Positions 7,663-15,233 of a stretch of DNA of 64,000 nt are shown here, piece by piece. Numbering within the stretch: position 1 is the stretch's first letter; each line of letters starts with the position of its first letter. Source of the DNA: Faecalibacillus intestinalis (GTDB taxonomy: Bacteria > Bacillota_I > Bacilli_A > Erysipelotrichales > Coprobacillaceae); the NCBI RefSeq assembly GCF_003024685.1, contig NZ_PYLQ01000013.1, positions 1 through 64,000 of the forward strand. Direction: 5' to 3'. Below the pieces are notes generated by a model. That model did no database searches, was not told the DNA's origin, and saw only the letters and a list, made by a program, of their open reading frames with translations. Made by a program: the position numbers and the translations under genes.

Positions 7663-8826
7663 CTATTTTATTAAATATTTTAATAAATCTTTAATTGTGA
7701 CAATGCCATAAAAACATGGGTTTTTTAAAACAATAATATCTTCATAAAAATGTGAATGTTCATTTTCAAGAAAAAGTTGACAAACATTTTTAATAGGAAG
7801 ATGTGATGGAACAATCAAAGAATCTTTAAAAAGATTAGGTTCAACAATATCTAAATCACAAAGTATATTTTCTCTTTTTAAATAACCTAAATAATGTCCT
7901 TCATCATTGATAACATAAATTCTTTGAGTGGTATTATTTTCTTCAAAAATTTGATAAGCATTATTTATATTTTGATAGGTTTTTAATGTACAAGGGAAAT
8001 GACAAAGAGAATCTATTGTAGGAATATCTAATGTTTTCTTATATTTGTTGTATAATTTTTTGATAGTTTCTTTGATATCTGGTAAAAGATCATCAAAATT
8101 ATCAACAGGTTTCTTTAAATAATAACCTTGACCATATTCAATACCTAATTGAATTAAACATTCAAGTTCTTCCTTTGTTTCAATACCTTCAACAATTAAT
8201 TTATAATGCATAACTTTACAATAGTTGACCATGACTTCTACCATTGTACGCTTATCTTTATTTAAATGAATATCTTGAATAAGTTCTTTATCTAATTTGA
8301 TATATTCAGGTTGTGTATGATTGATTCTATTTAAATTAGAATAACCTGAACCAACATCATCAATAGCAATTTCAAAACCTTGACTACGATAATGTCTAAC
8401 GGCTTGTTTAAATAAATGTTTATCCTCAATAGAAGTTGTTTCCGATAATTCAAAGACAATATTATTAGAATCTAAATGATATTTTTTTAAATATTCTTTT
8501 GTAAATCCTTGAACAAAATCTGAATCTAATAAAATATTAGCATCTACATTAATAAATAACTTCTTACCTAAAGGCATTTGTTGACTTGCTTTAATAGCAC
8601 ATTTACGACATAGTTGATCTAATTTCCATGATTGTTCAAGTGTATTGGCAATCTTGAACAATTCTTCAATATTAAGAGTACATGATTCTAAAGTGATACG
8701 GCTTAAGGCTTCAAAAGATACTATTTCTCCTGTTTTTAAGGAAACAATAGGTTGAAAAACACTTTTTATTTTCTTTTCATTAATTATTTTAAAAAATTCA
8801 TTGATTTTCTTTTCGTTTAATTTCAT
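7663..8826 (-). CDS. EAL-domain c-di-GMP phosphodiesterase with C-terminal CBS pair
   Basis: 387 residues. EAL domain, residues about 15-255: FEALSRI (EAL motif), NVDANIL (metal Asn), FELSETT, DDVGSGYSNL (DDFG motif), KLD, VEGIETKEE (second catalytic Glu) and GQGYYLKKP. All residues needed to hydrolyse cyclic di-GMP appear to be present. The C-terminal 120 residues (IDSLCHFPCTLKTYQNI to TIKDLLKYLIK) form a CBS-domain pair, which usually binds adenosine nucleotides and tunes the enzyme. No membrane segment, so probably cytosolic. Monocistronic. A second EAL protein lies at the right end of the window. Confidence 0.92.
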   Translation of the reverse strand: MKLNEKKINEFFKIINEKKIKSVFQPIVSLKTGEIVSFEALSRITLESCTLNIEELFKIANTLEQSWKLDQLCRKCAIKASQQMPLGKKLFINVDANILLDSDFVQGFTKEYLKKYHLDSNNIVFELSETTSIEDKHLFKQAVRHYRSQGFEIAIDDVGSGYSNLNRINHTQPEYIKLDKELIQDIHLNKDKRTMVEVMVNYCKVMHYKLIVEGIETKEELECLIQLGIEYGQGYYLKKPVDNFDDLLPDIKETIKKLYNKYKKTLDIPTIDSLCHFPCTLKTYQNINNAYQIFEENNTTQRIYVINDEGHYLGYLKRENILCDLDIVEPNLFKDSLIVPSHLPIKNVCQLFLENEHSHFYEDIIVLKNPCFYGIVTIKDLLKYLIK

Positions 8827-8951
8827 TTATCTATCCTCTATTCTTTTTAAAATATATAGAAAGAAGAATGATATTTCTATCAATAAAAACTAAGGAAATT
8901 GTAAAAAATAGGTAAAAAGATTTTGTTATAATAAAACAAAGGAGAAAGCAT

Positions 8952-9410
8952 ATGAAAGAAATAGAATATAAAGTACTAGGTGTAGATGATTTAGAATTAT
9001 TAGTAAAGATAAGAATAAAAGATTTAAAAATGTTTTCTAATCAAAAAATAACAAATTCTACAATAGAAAACATTAGAGTTTTTTATAAAGAAAAAATGTT
9101 AAAAGATGAATGTCATACATTGGTGGGCTATCATTTAAATCAAATTATTTCAACAGCTACAATTTACTATTATGATATCCTTCCAAGTAATGAAAATTCC
9201 AAAGGAAAAGTTGGACAAATAACGAATGTTTGGGTAGATGAAAATTATCGACATTTAGGGATTGGTAGATATATGGTAGAATATCTTATTGAAAATTATC
9301 AAAAAGATGTTGGAATGATTTGTTTGAATAGTTCAAAAGAGGGAATAAACATGTATTTACATCTTGGATTTAAAAAGAAAGATAATTATTTGATTTATAA
9401 GAATGGATAG
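8952..9410 (+). CDS. GNAT family N-acetyltransferase
   Basis: 152 residues. The acetyl-CoA-binding region is ITNVWVDENYRHLGIGRYMVEYLIENY (V-x-x-x-x-R-x-x-G-I-G-R), followed by MICLNSSKEGINMYLHLGFKKKDNY, the usual C-terminal strand-helix (Y-x-x-x-GF). AAAGGAG lies 7 nt before ATG. Divergent from the EAL gene. Substrate cannot be inferred. Confidence 0.88.
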   Translation: MKEIEYKVLGVDDLELLVKIRIKDLKMFSNQKITNSTIENIRVFYKEKMLKDECHTLVGYHLNQIISTATIYYYDILPSNENSKGKVGQITNVWVDENYRHLGIGRYMVEYLIENYQKDVGMICLNSSKEGINMYLHLGFKKKDNYLIYKNG

Positions 9411-9510
9411 TGTTGAATAATATTATTTACAATAACTATTTTTCTTTATAAAATTGGACGAGAAGTAAGTATACCGTTGCCAATATGCGGAATAAAAATG
9501 GTTGTAAGTA

Positions 9511-9541
9511 GTAATCCTTCACTATTGAGAGAGGGTTTTTA
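9511..9541 (+). terminator. Possible terminator downstream of the GNAT gene
   Basis: AATCCTT pairs with GAGGGTT across a short loop, followed by TTTTTATTTT. The stem includes G-U pairs, so the call is modest. Confidence 0.4.
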
Positions 9542-9548
9542 TTTTATA

Positions 9549-9578
9549 AAAAAAGGAACATTAATTTTGTTCCTTTAA
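9549..9578 (-). terminator. Intrinsic terminator of the LytTR operon
   Basis: AAAGGAACA / TTGTTCCTTT hairpin; on the minus strand it is followed by a long T run. It overlaps the 3' end of the LytTR gene. Confidence 0.75.
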
Positions 9579-10205
9579 ACTTTCTTTATAGCTTCTTCCA
9601 ATAGGAAGATGTGTTTGTTCTTTTAAAATAACTTCTTGATTTTTAATTTCTTGAATAAATCTTTTGTTAATAATGTATGATTTGTGAATTTGAATAAAAT
9701 CAAGAGATTGTATTTCTTTAATAAATTGACTTAATGTTTTTCTTTCAATCATTTCTCCATTAATAGAATGAATAATAATTTGATGTCTAAGTGATTCGAT
9801 ATAATAGATTTGTGATAATCTTATTTTTGAAGTAATTCCATTTCTTTGATAAAGATAATATTGAAAGTTTTTTTGAATTTGTTTTTGAATAAAATCATGA
9901 TAATGAATAAATTGCTTTTCTAATTCATTATTAATGAAATAAAGATGTGTTTGCATTTGTAAACAAATGCTTACAAGATCAAAATCTTTAGGTCCAATAA
10001 TATAAATAAGTGTACTATCTAATTTCTTAAGATGATTTAAAATATTTAAATCATTCTTTTTTTCTATTTCTACAAAATAAATATCTTGAATTGTTTGATG
10101 TGTATAATTCGTAAGTTTATATTCTATTTGTAAATCATTAAAGAATTGTTGAATAAGTGGTTCTATTTGTTTGTAATGTTTTGAAATAAGAGAAATTCTA
10201 ATCAT
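9561..10205 (-). CDS. LytTR-family DNA-binding response regulator
   Basis: 214 residues from ATG at 10205, chosen because AAGGAG lies 7 nt upstream and the ATG overlaps the upstream stop in ATGATTAG. The C-terminal 100 residues are a LytTR DNA-binding domain: QIYYIESLRHQIIIHSINGEMI, TLSQFIKEIQSLDFIQIHKSYIIN and LPIGRSYKESLKE. The N-terminal 110 residues resemble a CheY-like fold (IRISLISKHYKQIEPLIQQF) but lack a clear acidic pocket and phospho-Asp, so phosphorylation is doubtful. Co-transcribed with the preceding membrane-protein gene and no histidine kinase, which recalls LytTR regulator/membrane-inhibitor pairs. Confidence 0.85.
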   Translation of the reverse strand: MIRISLISKHYKQIEPLIQQFFNDLQIEYKLTNYTHQTIQDIYFVEIEKKNDLNILNHLKKLDSTLIYIIGPKDFDLVSICLQMQTHLYFINNELEKQFIHYHDFIQKQIQKNFQYYLYQRNGITSKIRLSQIYYIESLRHQIIIHSINGEMIERKTLSQFIKEIQSLDFIQIHKSYIINKRFIQEIKNQEVILKEQTHLPIGRSYKESLKEQN

Positions 10206-10824
10206 GTTTTTTCTCCTTTTCAATAGCTACAATATATTGATCAAGATTTTTATTTGAACGTATGACATCTAATAAATGATAAGAATCAATAAAACATACA
10301 CCATTTTTTTTCATGAGTTCAATGCCTTTACTAAAAGTTTCTTTATCAGAACTTACTAAATTTTCAATAATATATTGAGAACCATCCAACATATTAAATT
10401 TAAACACAATTTTATTTCCAGAACCATTTACTAAATATTTTGATGGATAAAAAGAATAACGATAATAAGAGATTTGTACAAAATCAATTTGTGAAAGTTT
10501 TAAATTGATTTGATATCTAGGATATTTATTTTTAAAAAGAAAAGAATAAAGATACTTTGCTTTATCTAAATTTTTATCAAAATAAATGTATCTTAAATAT
10601 TTTTGATCAACTTCCCACATAGTATTAGCGAAAACTATTCCTGGTAATACTAAACTATAAATTATTAATAATATAATAATAAGAACACCAAAAAACATTA
10701 TTCTTTCATAAAAATGTTTATACATGATAAAGAAAACACCTAACCACCAAACAACAAAAAGTAAAATAACAAAGTTTAATAAGATGATTTTTCTTTTCTT
10801 TATTTTTCCAACAGTAACTTTCAT
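10198..10824 (-). CDS. Two-pass membrane protein of unknown function, partner of LytTR regulator
   Basis: 208 residues. Two hydrophobic helices near the N-terminus (IILLNFVILLFVVWWLGVFFIMY and IMFFGVLIIILLIIYSLVLPGIVF regions, about residues 13-65) are followed by a 140-residue cytoplasmic-type domain rich in Tyr and Lys, like PH-like or bPH domains attached to short membrane anchors; no family is firmly recognised. AGGAGG lies before ATG. The last codons overlap the LytTR start, implying translational coupling. It may sense something at the membrane and control the LytTR protein, but only the gene context supports this. Confidence 0.6.
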   Translation of the reverse strand: MKVTVGKIKKRKIILLNFVILLFVVWWLGVFFIMYKHFYERIMFFGVLIIILLIIYSLVLPGIVFANTMWEVDQKYLRYIYFDKNLDKAKYLYSFLFKNKYPRYQINLKLSQIDFVQISYYRYSFYPSKYLVNGSGNKIVFKFNMLDGSQYIIENLVSSDKETFSKGIELMKKNGVCFIDSYHLLDVIRSNKNLDQYIVAIEKEKKHD

Positions 10825-10872
10825 AACTTCCTCCTGTACGCGTATTATAACATAGTTTTTTTATTTGGATTT

Positions 10873-10905
10873 TGTTGTTGGGGACAGGTTGATGGTTGTT
10901 GGTGC
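10873..10905. repeat. G-rich island with GTTGTTGG direct repeat, possible REP-like element
   Basis: GTTGTTGGGGACAGG and GGTTGTTGGTGCC lie within 33 bp in an otherwise AT-rich gap between two divergent genes. The GGGGACAGG core looks like interspersed REP-type repeats of Firmicutes. No hairpin of note. Single copy in this window. Confidence 0.3.
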
Positions 10906-10962
10906 CTCTTTGCTATTTATTTAAAAGAATAGGATTAAAGTATAGATAAGGAGGAAAAGAAG

Positions 10963-11355
10963 ATGAAGAAAAAGGTAATAATGATCGGTGTTGTTTTAAT
11001 TGTGTGTTTAGGAACTATTTTTTATAATATGCAAAAGAGGGATCCTTATAAAAGTTATAATCATTTAAAAACAAGTGAAGTTTTAAAAGTAAAGGAATTT
11101 AATCGATATTGGGTTTATTTTTATTCAATGGATAATCAAGAAAGCATGGATTCTAAAAATGGGATAGCTCGTCTTAATAAGGCAGTAAGTAATGTTTATT
11201 TTGTGAAAATAAAGGATAAAGAAGTAGTTATTGAAAATCAAAAAGTTAAATCAGCTACATTACTTTATATAAAGGATCATCAAATAACAAAAGAATACAA
11301 AGGATTAAAACAATTAAAAGATCATAGTGATGAAATATTACAAATGAGTTGGTAG
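10963..11355 (+). CDS. Membrane-anchored protein, possibly thioredoxin-like fold
   Basis: 130 residues. MKKKVIMIGVVLIVCLGTIFYNM is a signal anchor (one TM, rest outside). The outer part contains NRYWVYFYSMDNQESM, then LNKAVSNVYFVKIKD and a C-terminal SATLLYIKDHQITKEYKGLKQL, which has the strand order of a thioredoxin fold (the ATLLYIK strand at the cis-Pro position) but no CxxC. That makes a redox enzyme unlikely and a thioredoxin-like accessory protein possible. AAGGAGG lies before ATG; followed by its own terminator. Confidence 0.65.
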   Translation: MKKKVIMIGVVLIVCLGTIFYNMQKRDPYKSYNHLKTSEVLKVKEFNRYWVYFYSMDNQESMDSKNGIARLNKAVSNVYFVKIKDKEVVIENQKVKSATLLYIKDHQITKEYKGLKQLKDHSDEILQMSW

Positions 11356-11383
11356 AAAAAAGTTTAAAGCTTTTTTCTACTTT
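11354..11383 (+). terminator. Intrinsic terminator
   Basis: AGAAAAAAG (11354-11362) pairs with CTTTTTTCT (11370-11378) with a 7-nt loop. It overlaps the stop codon region of the upstream gene. Confidence 0.7.
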
Positions 11384-11388
11384 TTTAG

Positions 11389-11394
11389 TATAAT
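11389..11394 (+). promoter_or_regulatory. -10 element TATAAT of the P1 peptidase gene
   Basis: TATAAT 20 nt upstream of the chosen ATG (11414). It overlaps an upstream in-frame ATG at 11393, which is why that ATG is not a credible start. No convincing -35. Confidence 0.45.
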
Positions 11395-11413
11395 GATAAA
11401 AAAGAGGAAAAAG

Positions 11414-12376
11414 ATGATGAAAGAAATAAAATTAACGGATATTAAAGGTGTAAAAGTAGGACAATATGAAAATCAAGAAGCAGCTACAGGATGTAGTGTT
11501 GTTATTGTAGAAAATGGAGCGACAGCTGGAGTAGATGTTCGTGGTGGAGGTCCTGCTACAAGAGAAACAGATTTATTGAATCCAATCAATATGGTGCAAC
11601 AAATTCATGCTGTTATGTTAAGTGGTGGGAGTGCTTTTGGTTTAGATGCAGCTAGTGGTGCCATGCAATATCTTGAAGAACATGGTGTTGGTTTTGATAT
11701 GTCTGTAGCAAGAGTACCAATTGTATGTGGTGCTTCATTATTTGATTTATCGGTGGGAAATTCTCATGTAAGGCCAGATAAAGAAATGGGGTATAAGGCT
11801 TGTCAAGATAGTGAAAATGATTTGATTAAAGAAGGAAATTATGGCGCTGGTTGTGGTGCTAGTGTTGGTAAACTTTTAGGATTTGAACATGCCATGAAAG
11901 GTGGTATTGGAACATATGGTGTACAAGTTGGAAATGTTCAAGTAGCAGGGATCGTTGCTGTCAATGCTTGTGGAAATATTATTGATTATCAAACGCAAGA
12001 AATATTGGCAGGTGTTAATATTGATAAAAAATGTGTTTCGGCTAGTCAAATTATTTTAGATCAAATGGATCAACTTAGAAAATTACCGGATGGTAATACA
12101 ACCATTGGATGTATTGTAACGAATGTCAAACTGACTAAAGCACAATGTACAAAGATTGCTGGAATTAGTCATAATGGCTACGCTAAAAGTATTGATCCAG
12201 TTCATACAATGAGTGATGGGGATACAATTTTTGTATTAAGTACAAATGAAGTTGATGGAATGGTTGATGCTGTTGGTATTTTAGCTGTTGAAGTCATTTC
12301 TAAATGTATTCAAAGAGCGATTAAAAAAGCTAAGAGTGGATATGGTTTATTAGCTTATCAAGATTTGAAAAAATAA
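11414..12376 (+). CDS. P1 family (DmpA/NylC-like) peptidase
   Basis: About 320 residues. N-terminal-nucleophile hydrolase of the DmpA / 6-aminohexanoate-oligomer hydrolase family. Visible signatures: ITDIKGVKVGQYENQEAATGCSVV-type start, GVDVRGGGPATRETDLLNP, VMLSGGSAFGLDAASG, and the autocleavage segment DGNTTIGCIVTNVKLTKAQC, where a Thr becomes the N-terminal nucleophile of the beta chain. Members self-process into alpha and beta chains and act as aminopeptidases or amidases. AAGAGG sits 6 nt before the ATG at 11414; the next ATG (11417) is also possible. Confidence 0.88.
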   Translation: MMKEIKLTDIKGVKVGQYENQEAATGCSVVIVENGATAGVDVRGGGPATRETDLLNPINMVQQIHAVMLSGGSAFGLDAASGAMQYLEEHGVGFDMSVARVPIVCGASLFDLSVGNSHVRPDKEMGYKACQDSENDLIKEGNYGAGCGASVGKLLGFEHAMKGGIGTYGVQVGNVQVAGIVAVNACGNIIDYQTQEILAGVNIDKKCVSASQIILDQMDQLRKLPDGNTTIGCIVTNVKLTKAQCTKIAGISHNGYAKSIDPVHTMSDGDTIFVLSTNEVDGMVDAVGILAVEVISKCIQRAIKKAKSGYGLLAYQDLKK

Positions 12377-12420
12377 TCGAAAAAGCATATAATTTTCTCG
12401 TTCGTATATTTTGATATTAA

Positions 12421-12510
12421 AAGAGATCTATAAGACTCTTATTAAGACATTTGAAATAGCGAATACCATAAAAACGTTGCATCTTTTATGAGCGACAGTA
12501 GGAGGATTAT
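12421..12510 (+). promoter_or_regulatory. Structured 5' leader of the ECF S-component gene
   Basis: The 134-nt gap before the ECF gene holds two small hairpins: AAGAG/CTCTT (12421-12425/12436-12440) and CATAAAA/TTTTATG (12467-12473/12484-12490), the second ending 10 nt before AGGAGG. ECF S components are often riboswitch-controlled, but no known riboswitch consensus was recognised. Confidence 0.35.
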
Positions 12511-13134
12511 ATGAAGTCGAAAAAGACACAGTACATGACTTCAATGGCTTTATTTTTAGCGATTGAAATCATTCTTGTTGTGACACCCCTTGGATATATT
12601 CCAATTGGACCATTAAATGCCACAACAATGCACATTCCTGTCATTATTGCAGGAATCGTATTAGGAAAAAAAGCAGGAGCTGAGTTGGGTTTTGTTTTTG
12701 GATTAACAAGTTTAATCAAGGCAACGATTCAACCAGGCATTACATCTTTTTGTTTTTCCCCATTTGTGACAATAGGCACAATGTCAGGAAATTACAAAAG
12801 TCTTTTGATTGCTTTTGTTCCTAGAATTTTACTTGGCTATTTAGCTGGACTCGTTTTTGGAATCATGAAAAAGAATAATCGTGAAAACTTAGGTGTTGTT
12901 GTAGGTGCTTTAACAGGAGCTATTACAAACACAGTGCTTGTTTTATCAGGAATATACATATTCTTTGGTGAAGCATACGCGAGTGCGGTAGGAGTGCAAT
13001 ACTCTACTTTAGTAACGGTATTATTAGGAGTTGTTTCTACAAATGGTATTTTAGAAGCTATTCTAGGGGCAATTGTTTCACTAGCTATCTACAAAGCATT
13101 AAAACCAATCTTAAAATCAAAGCAGGTCGATTGA
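12511..13134 (+). CDS. ECF transporter S component, pantothenate-type candidate
   Basis: 207 residues with about six hydrophobic helices: substrate-binding membrane subunit of an energy-coupling-factor vitamin importer, working with shared EcfA/A'/T outside the window. GYIPIGPLNATTMHIPVIIAGIVLGKKAGAELGF-type signature (helices 1-3, residues 27-60) and SFCFSPFVTIG follow the family that includes pantothenate- and hydroxymethylpyrimidine-type S proteins. The exact vitamin cannot be fixed from sequence. AGGAGG lies 7 nt before ATG; the stop codon is inside the terminator hairpin. Confidence 0.8.
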   Translation: MKSKKTQYMTSMALFLAIEIILVVTPLGYIPIGPLNATTMHIPVIIAGIVLGKKAGAELGFVFGLTSLIKATIQPGITSFCFSPFVTIGTMSGNYKSLLIAFVPRILLGYLAGLVFGIMKKNNRENLGVVVGALTGAITNTVLVLSGIYIFFGEAYASAVGVQYSTLVTVLLGVVSTNGILEAILGAIVSLAIYKALKPILKSKQVD

Positions 13135-13145
13135 CCTGCTTTTTA
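13121..13145 (+). terminator. Terminator overlapping the ECF S-component stop codon
   Basis: AGCAGGTC / GACCTGCT perfect 8-bp stem, 4-nt loop, TTTTT. Its 3' side lies just upstream of the next gene's ribosome site. Confidence 0.75.
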
Positions 13146-13157
13146 AAGGAGATCTTT

Positions 13158-13742
13158 ATGAAATACATATTTGTTAGACATGGAAAGACACATTTTAATG
13201 AAATACAGCTCAAACAAGGATGGTGTGATTCACCTCTTACAAAGCAAGGAATAAAAGAAATAGAAAATATGGCAGAACAGTTAAAGGATTATAAAATAGA
13301 CGCTGCTTATACTTCTCCAATATTACGAGCAAAAAATACAGCACAAATAATTTTAAAAAATCATTCTGTTTTATTAAATGAAGATGGTCGTTTAAAAGAA
13401 GTGAATTTTGGTCTTTTAGAAGGATTACCCTGTTTATTTGTAGATAAACTTCAATTAGAATCTTCTAATTGGTTAGATGATTTACAAATGGATTATACTG
13501 GATATGAAGGTGAAAATGTTGAAGATGTAATTCAAAGACATTTTGAATTATTAAATGATATAGAAAAGAAATTTCAAGATGATGATACGATTTTAATGGT
13601 AGGTCATGGATGTTCTTTATATGCATTTATTAAAACGTTATTAAAAAATAAAACACTTGATTTTCCACAAAATGCCAGTGCAATTATAGTTAATAAAGTT
13701 AATAATGAATATCAATTAGAAACAGTATTGAATCCAAAATAA
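13158..13742 (+). CDS. Histidine phosphatase family protein (phosphoglycerate-mutase-like)
   Basis: 194 residues from the ATG at 13158 (AAAGGAG 7 nt upstream). MKYIFVRHGKTHFNE gives the catalytic RHG with the phospho-accepting His; YTSPILRAKNTAQII carries the second Arg; LKEVNFGLLEGL and MVGHGCSLYAFI supply the proton-donor Glu and second His. Members are cofactor-dependent or independent mutases or broad phosphatases; this one resembles small-molecule phosphatases such as CobC/PhoE. Monocistronic. Confidence 0.9.
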   Translation: MKYIFVRHGKTHFNEIQLKQGWCDSPLTKQGIKEIENMAEQLKDYKIDAAYTSPILRAKNTAQIILKNHSVLLNEDGRLKEVNFGLLEGLPCLFVDKLQLESSNWLDDLQMDYTGYEGENVEDVIQRHFELLNDIEKKFQDDDTILMVGHGCSLYAFIKTLLKNKTLDFPQNASAIIVNKVNNEYQLETVLNPK

Positions 13743-13778
13743 AAAATCTTGAAAATCTTGAAATAATCAATAATTTTA

Positions 13779-13807
13779 TTGACATGAGTGGCATATGATG
13801 GTAATAT
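13779..13807 (+). promoter_or_regulatory. Consensus sigma-A promoter of the infC operon
   Basis: TTGACA (13779-13784), 17-nt spacer, TAATAT (13802-13807). This leaves a 5' leader of about 155 nt before the infC start. Confidence 0.8.
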
Positions 13808-13814
13808 CTACGTG

Positions 13815-13950
13815 CAATAAAAAGTAGTGGAAAGAAGAAGTGCCTACTTCTCGCCTGATTGATTTTGTCGATAGGCAAATGTCACTAAGATTTAATCTTA
13901 ATGTCAATGGTGGGTACTCAGTGTGCTCACTTTTTATTTCAACTATAATA
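13815..13950 (+). promoter_or_regulatory. L20-type ribosomal-protein leader with attenuator hairpin
   Basis: The long structured leader of infC-rpmI-rplT in Firmicutes is the site where L20 binds and causes transcription attenuation. Here it contains several pairing segments (for instance GAAGTAGGC-like complements around 13838-13880) and ends in a terminator-like hairpin GTGGGTA / TGCTCAC (13910-13916/13924-13930) followed by TTTTT. Position and layout support an L20 leader; a covariance-model match was not run. Confidence 0.65.
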
Positions 13951-13966
13951 ATTGGAGGTGGCTTTT

Positions 13967-14509
13967 ATTAGCAGATTTGATAACAGAAAACCAAAACAAC
14001 CTGATGATTTAGTAAACGAAAGAGTTCGTTTTAAGGAAGTGTTGGTTATTGATCAAAACGGTGATCAATTAGGAGTAAAAAGTAGTAGAGAAGCGTTGGA
14101 TATTGCTTATGATGCAAATTTAGATTTAGTTTGTGTTGCACCTAATGCAAAACCACCAGTTTGTCGTATTATGGACTTTGGTAAATATCGTTTTGAACAA
14201 CAAAAGAAAGCAAGAGAAATGAAGAAAAACTCTAAAGTAGTAACTTTAAAGGAAACTCAATTATCAGTAACTATTGATACTCATGATAAAAATGTTAAAT
14301 TAAAAAGAACATTAAAATGGTTAGAAGAAGGAAACAAAGTTAAAGTTGCAATCAGATTTAGAGGTAGACAACTTGCACACGTTGATTTGGGTAAAAAAGT
14401 TATTGATGACTTTGTTGAAGAATGTGCAGAAGTTGGTCAAATTGAAAAACCAGCAAAATTAGAAGGACGTACTTTAACAGCTATATTAGCACCAAAAAAG
14501 AAAAAATAA
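13967..14509 (+). CDS. infC: Translation initiation factor IF-3
   Basis: 180 residues. IF-3 binds the 30S subunit and checks start-codon pairing. N-domain: DDLVNERVRFKEVLVIDQNGDQLGVKSSREAL; linker Lys/Arg-rich KYRFEQQKKAREMKKNSK; C-domain: VTLKETQLSVTIDTHDKNVKLKRTLKWLEEGNKVKVAIRFRGRQLAH. The start is ATT at 13967, 5-6 nt after GGAGGTGG; the upstream in-frame TTG (13952) overlaps the ribosome site and is not credible. Rare ATT/ATA starts are typical of infC and permit IF-3 autoregulation. First gene of the infC-rpmI-rplT operon. Confidence 0.96.
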   Translation: MSRFDNRKPKQPDDLVNERVRFKEVLVIDQNGDQLGVKSSREALDIAYDANLDLVCVAPNAKPPVCRIMDFGKYRFEQQKKAREMKKNSKVVTLKETQLSVTIDTHDKNVKLKRTLKWLEEGNKVKVAIRFRGRQLAHVDLGKKVIDDFVEECAEVGQIEKPAKLEGRTLTAILAPKKKK

Positions 14510-14527
14510 TTAATGGAGGAAACAATT

Positions 14528-14722
14528 ATGCCAAAAATTAAAACACATAGCGGATTAAAAAAACGTTTAAAAAGAACAGGTAGTGGAAAATTAAAACGTA
14601 GCCATGCTTACATTTCACACTTATCACACAATAAAACTCATAAACAAAAGAAACACTTAGCAAAAGCTACAGTAGTAAGTGCTTCAGATTACAAGAGAAT
14701 TAAATCAAGATTACCTAAATAA
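14528..14722 (+). CDS. rpmI: 50S ribosomal protein L35
   Basis: 64 residues, normal length. [20 protein letters not shown] is the L35 N-terminus; extremely basic. Start at 14528 because GGAGG lies at 14515-14519; the earlier ATG (14513) contains the ribosome site itself. Second gene of the operon. Confidence 0.97.
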   Translation: MPKIKTHSGLKKRLKRTGSGKLKRSHAYISHLSHNKTHKQKKHLAKATVVSASDYKRIKSRLPK

Positions 14723-14756
14723 TTTTAGTTAAAAATAAATACAGGAGGAATACACA

Positions 14757-15116
14757 ATGGCAAGAGTTAAAGGTGGATATACAACTAGACATAGAAGAAA
14801 AAAAGTTATTAAATTAGCCAAAGGATATTTTGGAGCTAAACATAAATTATATAAAACTGCTCATGAACAAGTAATGCACTCAATGGCATATGCTTATAGA
14901 GACAGAAGAAACTTAAAAAGAAATATGAGAAAATTATGGATTGCACGTATTAACGCTGCAGCTAGAATGAATGATATCTCATATTCTAAATTAATGCACG
15001 GTTTAAAATTAGCTAATGTTGAAATCAACAGAAAAATGTTATCTGAAATCGCTATTTGCGATCCAGAAGGTTTCACAGCTATCGTTGAAACAGCTAAAAA
15101 AGCTTTAAATGCTTAA
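14757..15116 (+). CDS. rplT: 50S ribosomal protein L20
   Basis: 119 residues. [33 protein letters not shown] N-terminus (basic extension needed for early 50S assembly) and a globular C-domain ending [15 protein letters not shown]20 is also the repressor that acts on the operon leader upstream. ACAGGAGG lies before ATG; the gene is followed by a strong terminator. Confidence 0.97.
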   Translation: MARVKGGYTTRHRRKKVIKLAKGYFGAKHKLYKTAHEQVMHSMAYAYRDRRNLKRNMRKLWIARINAAARMNDISYSKLMHGLKLANVEINRKMLSEIAICDPEGFTAIVETAKKALNA

Positions 15117-15124
15117 TAAATCAT

Positions 15125-15150
15125 GGACCAACTGAGTTGGTCCTTTTTTA
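15125..15150 (+). terminator. Terminator of the infC-rpmI-rplT operon
   Basis: GGACCAA / TTGGTCC stem with a 5-nt loop and T7. Confidence 0.85.
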
Positions 15151-15163
15151 ATTATCATATTCG

Positions 15164-15192
15164 TTGACATTCTTTTTAAATAAGTATATTCT
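15164..15192 (+). promoter_or_regulatory. Sigma-A promoter of cysK
   Basis: TTGACA (15164-15169), 17 nt, TATTCT (15187-15192); an alternative -10 TATATT at 15185 would give a 15-nt spacer. It lies about 40 nt before the ATG. No T-box or S-box leader fits in this space. Confidence 0.6.
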
Positions 15193-15233
15193 TAAATCAT
15201 AGTAAAACGATAGGAATAAGGAGAAATGGAAAA

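Noticed and set aside
13952..13969. TTG at 13952 as the infC start
   Set aside because: It overlaps the GGAGGTGG ribosome site; the ATT at 13967 fits spacing and IF-3 family starts.
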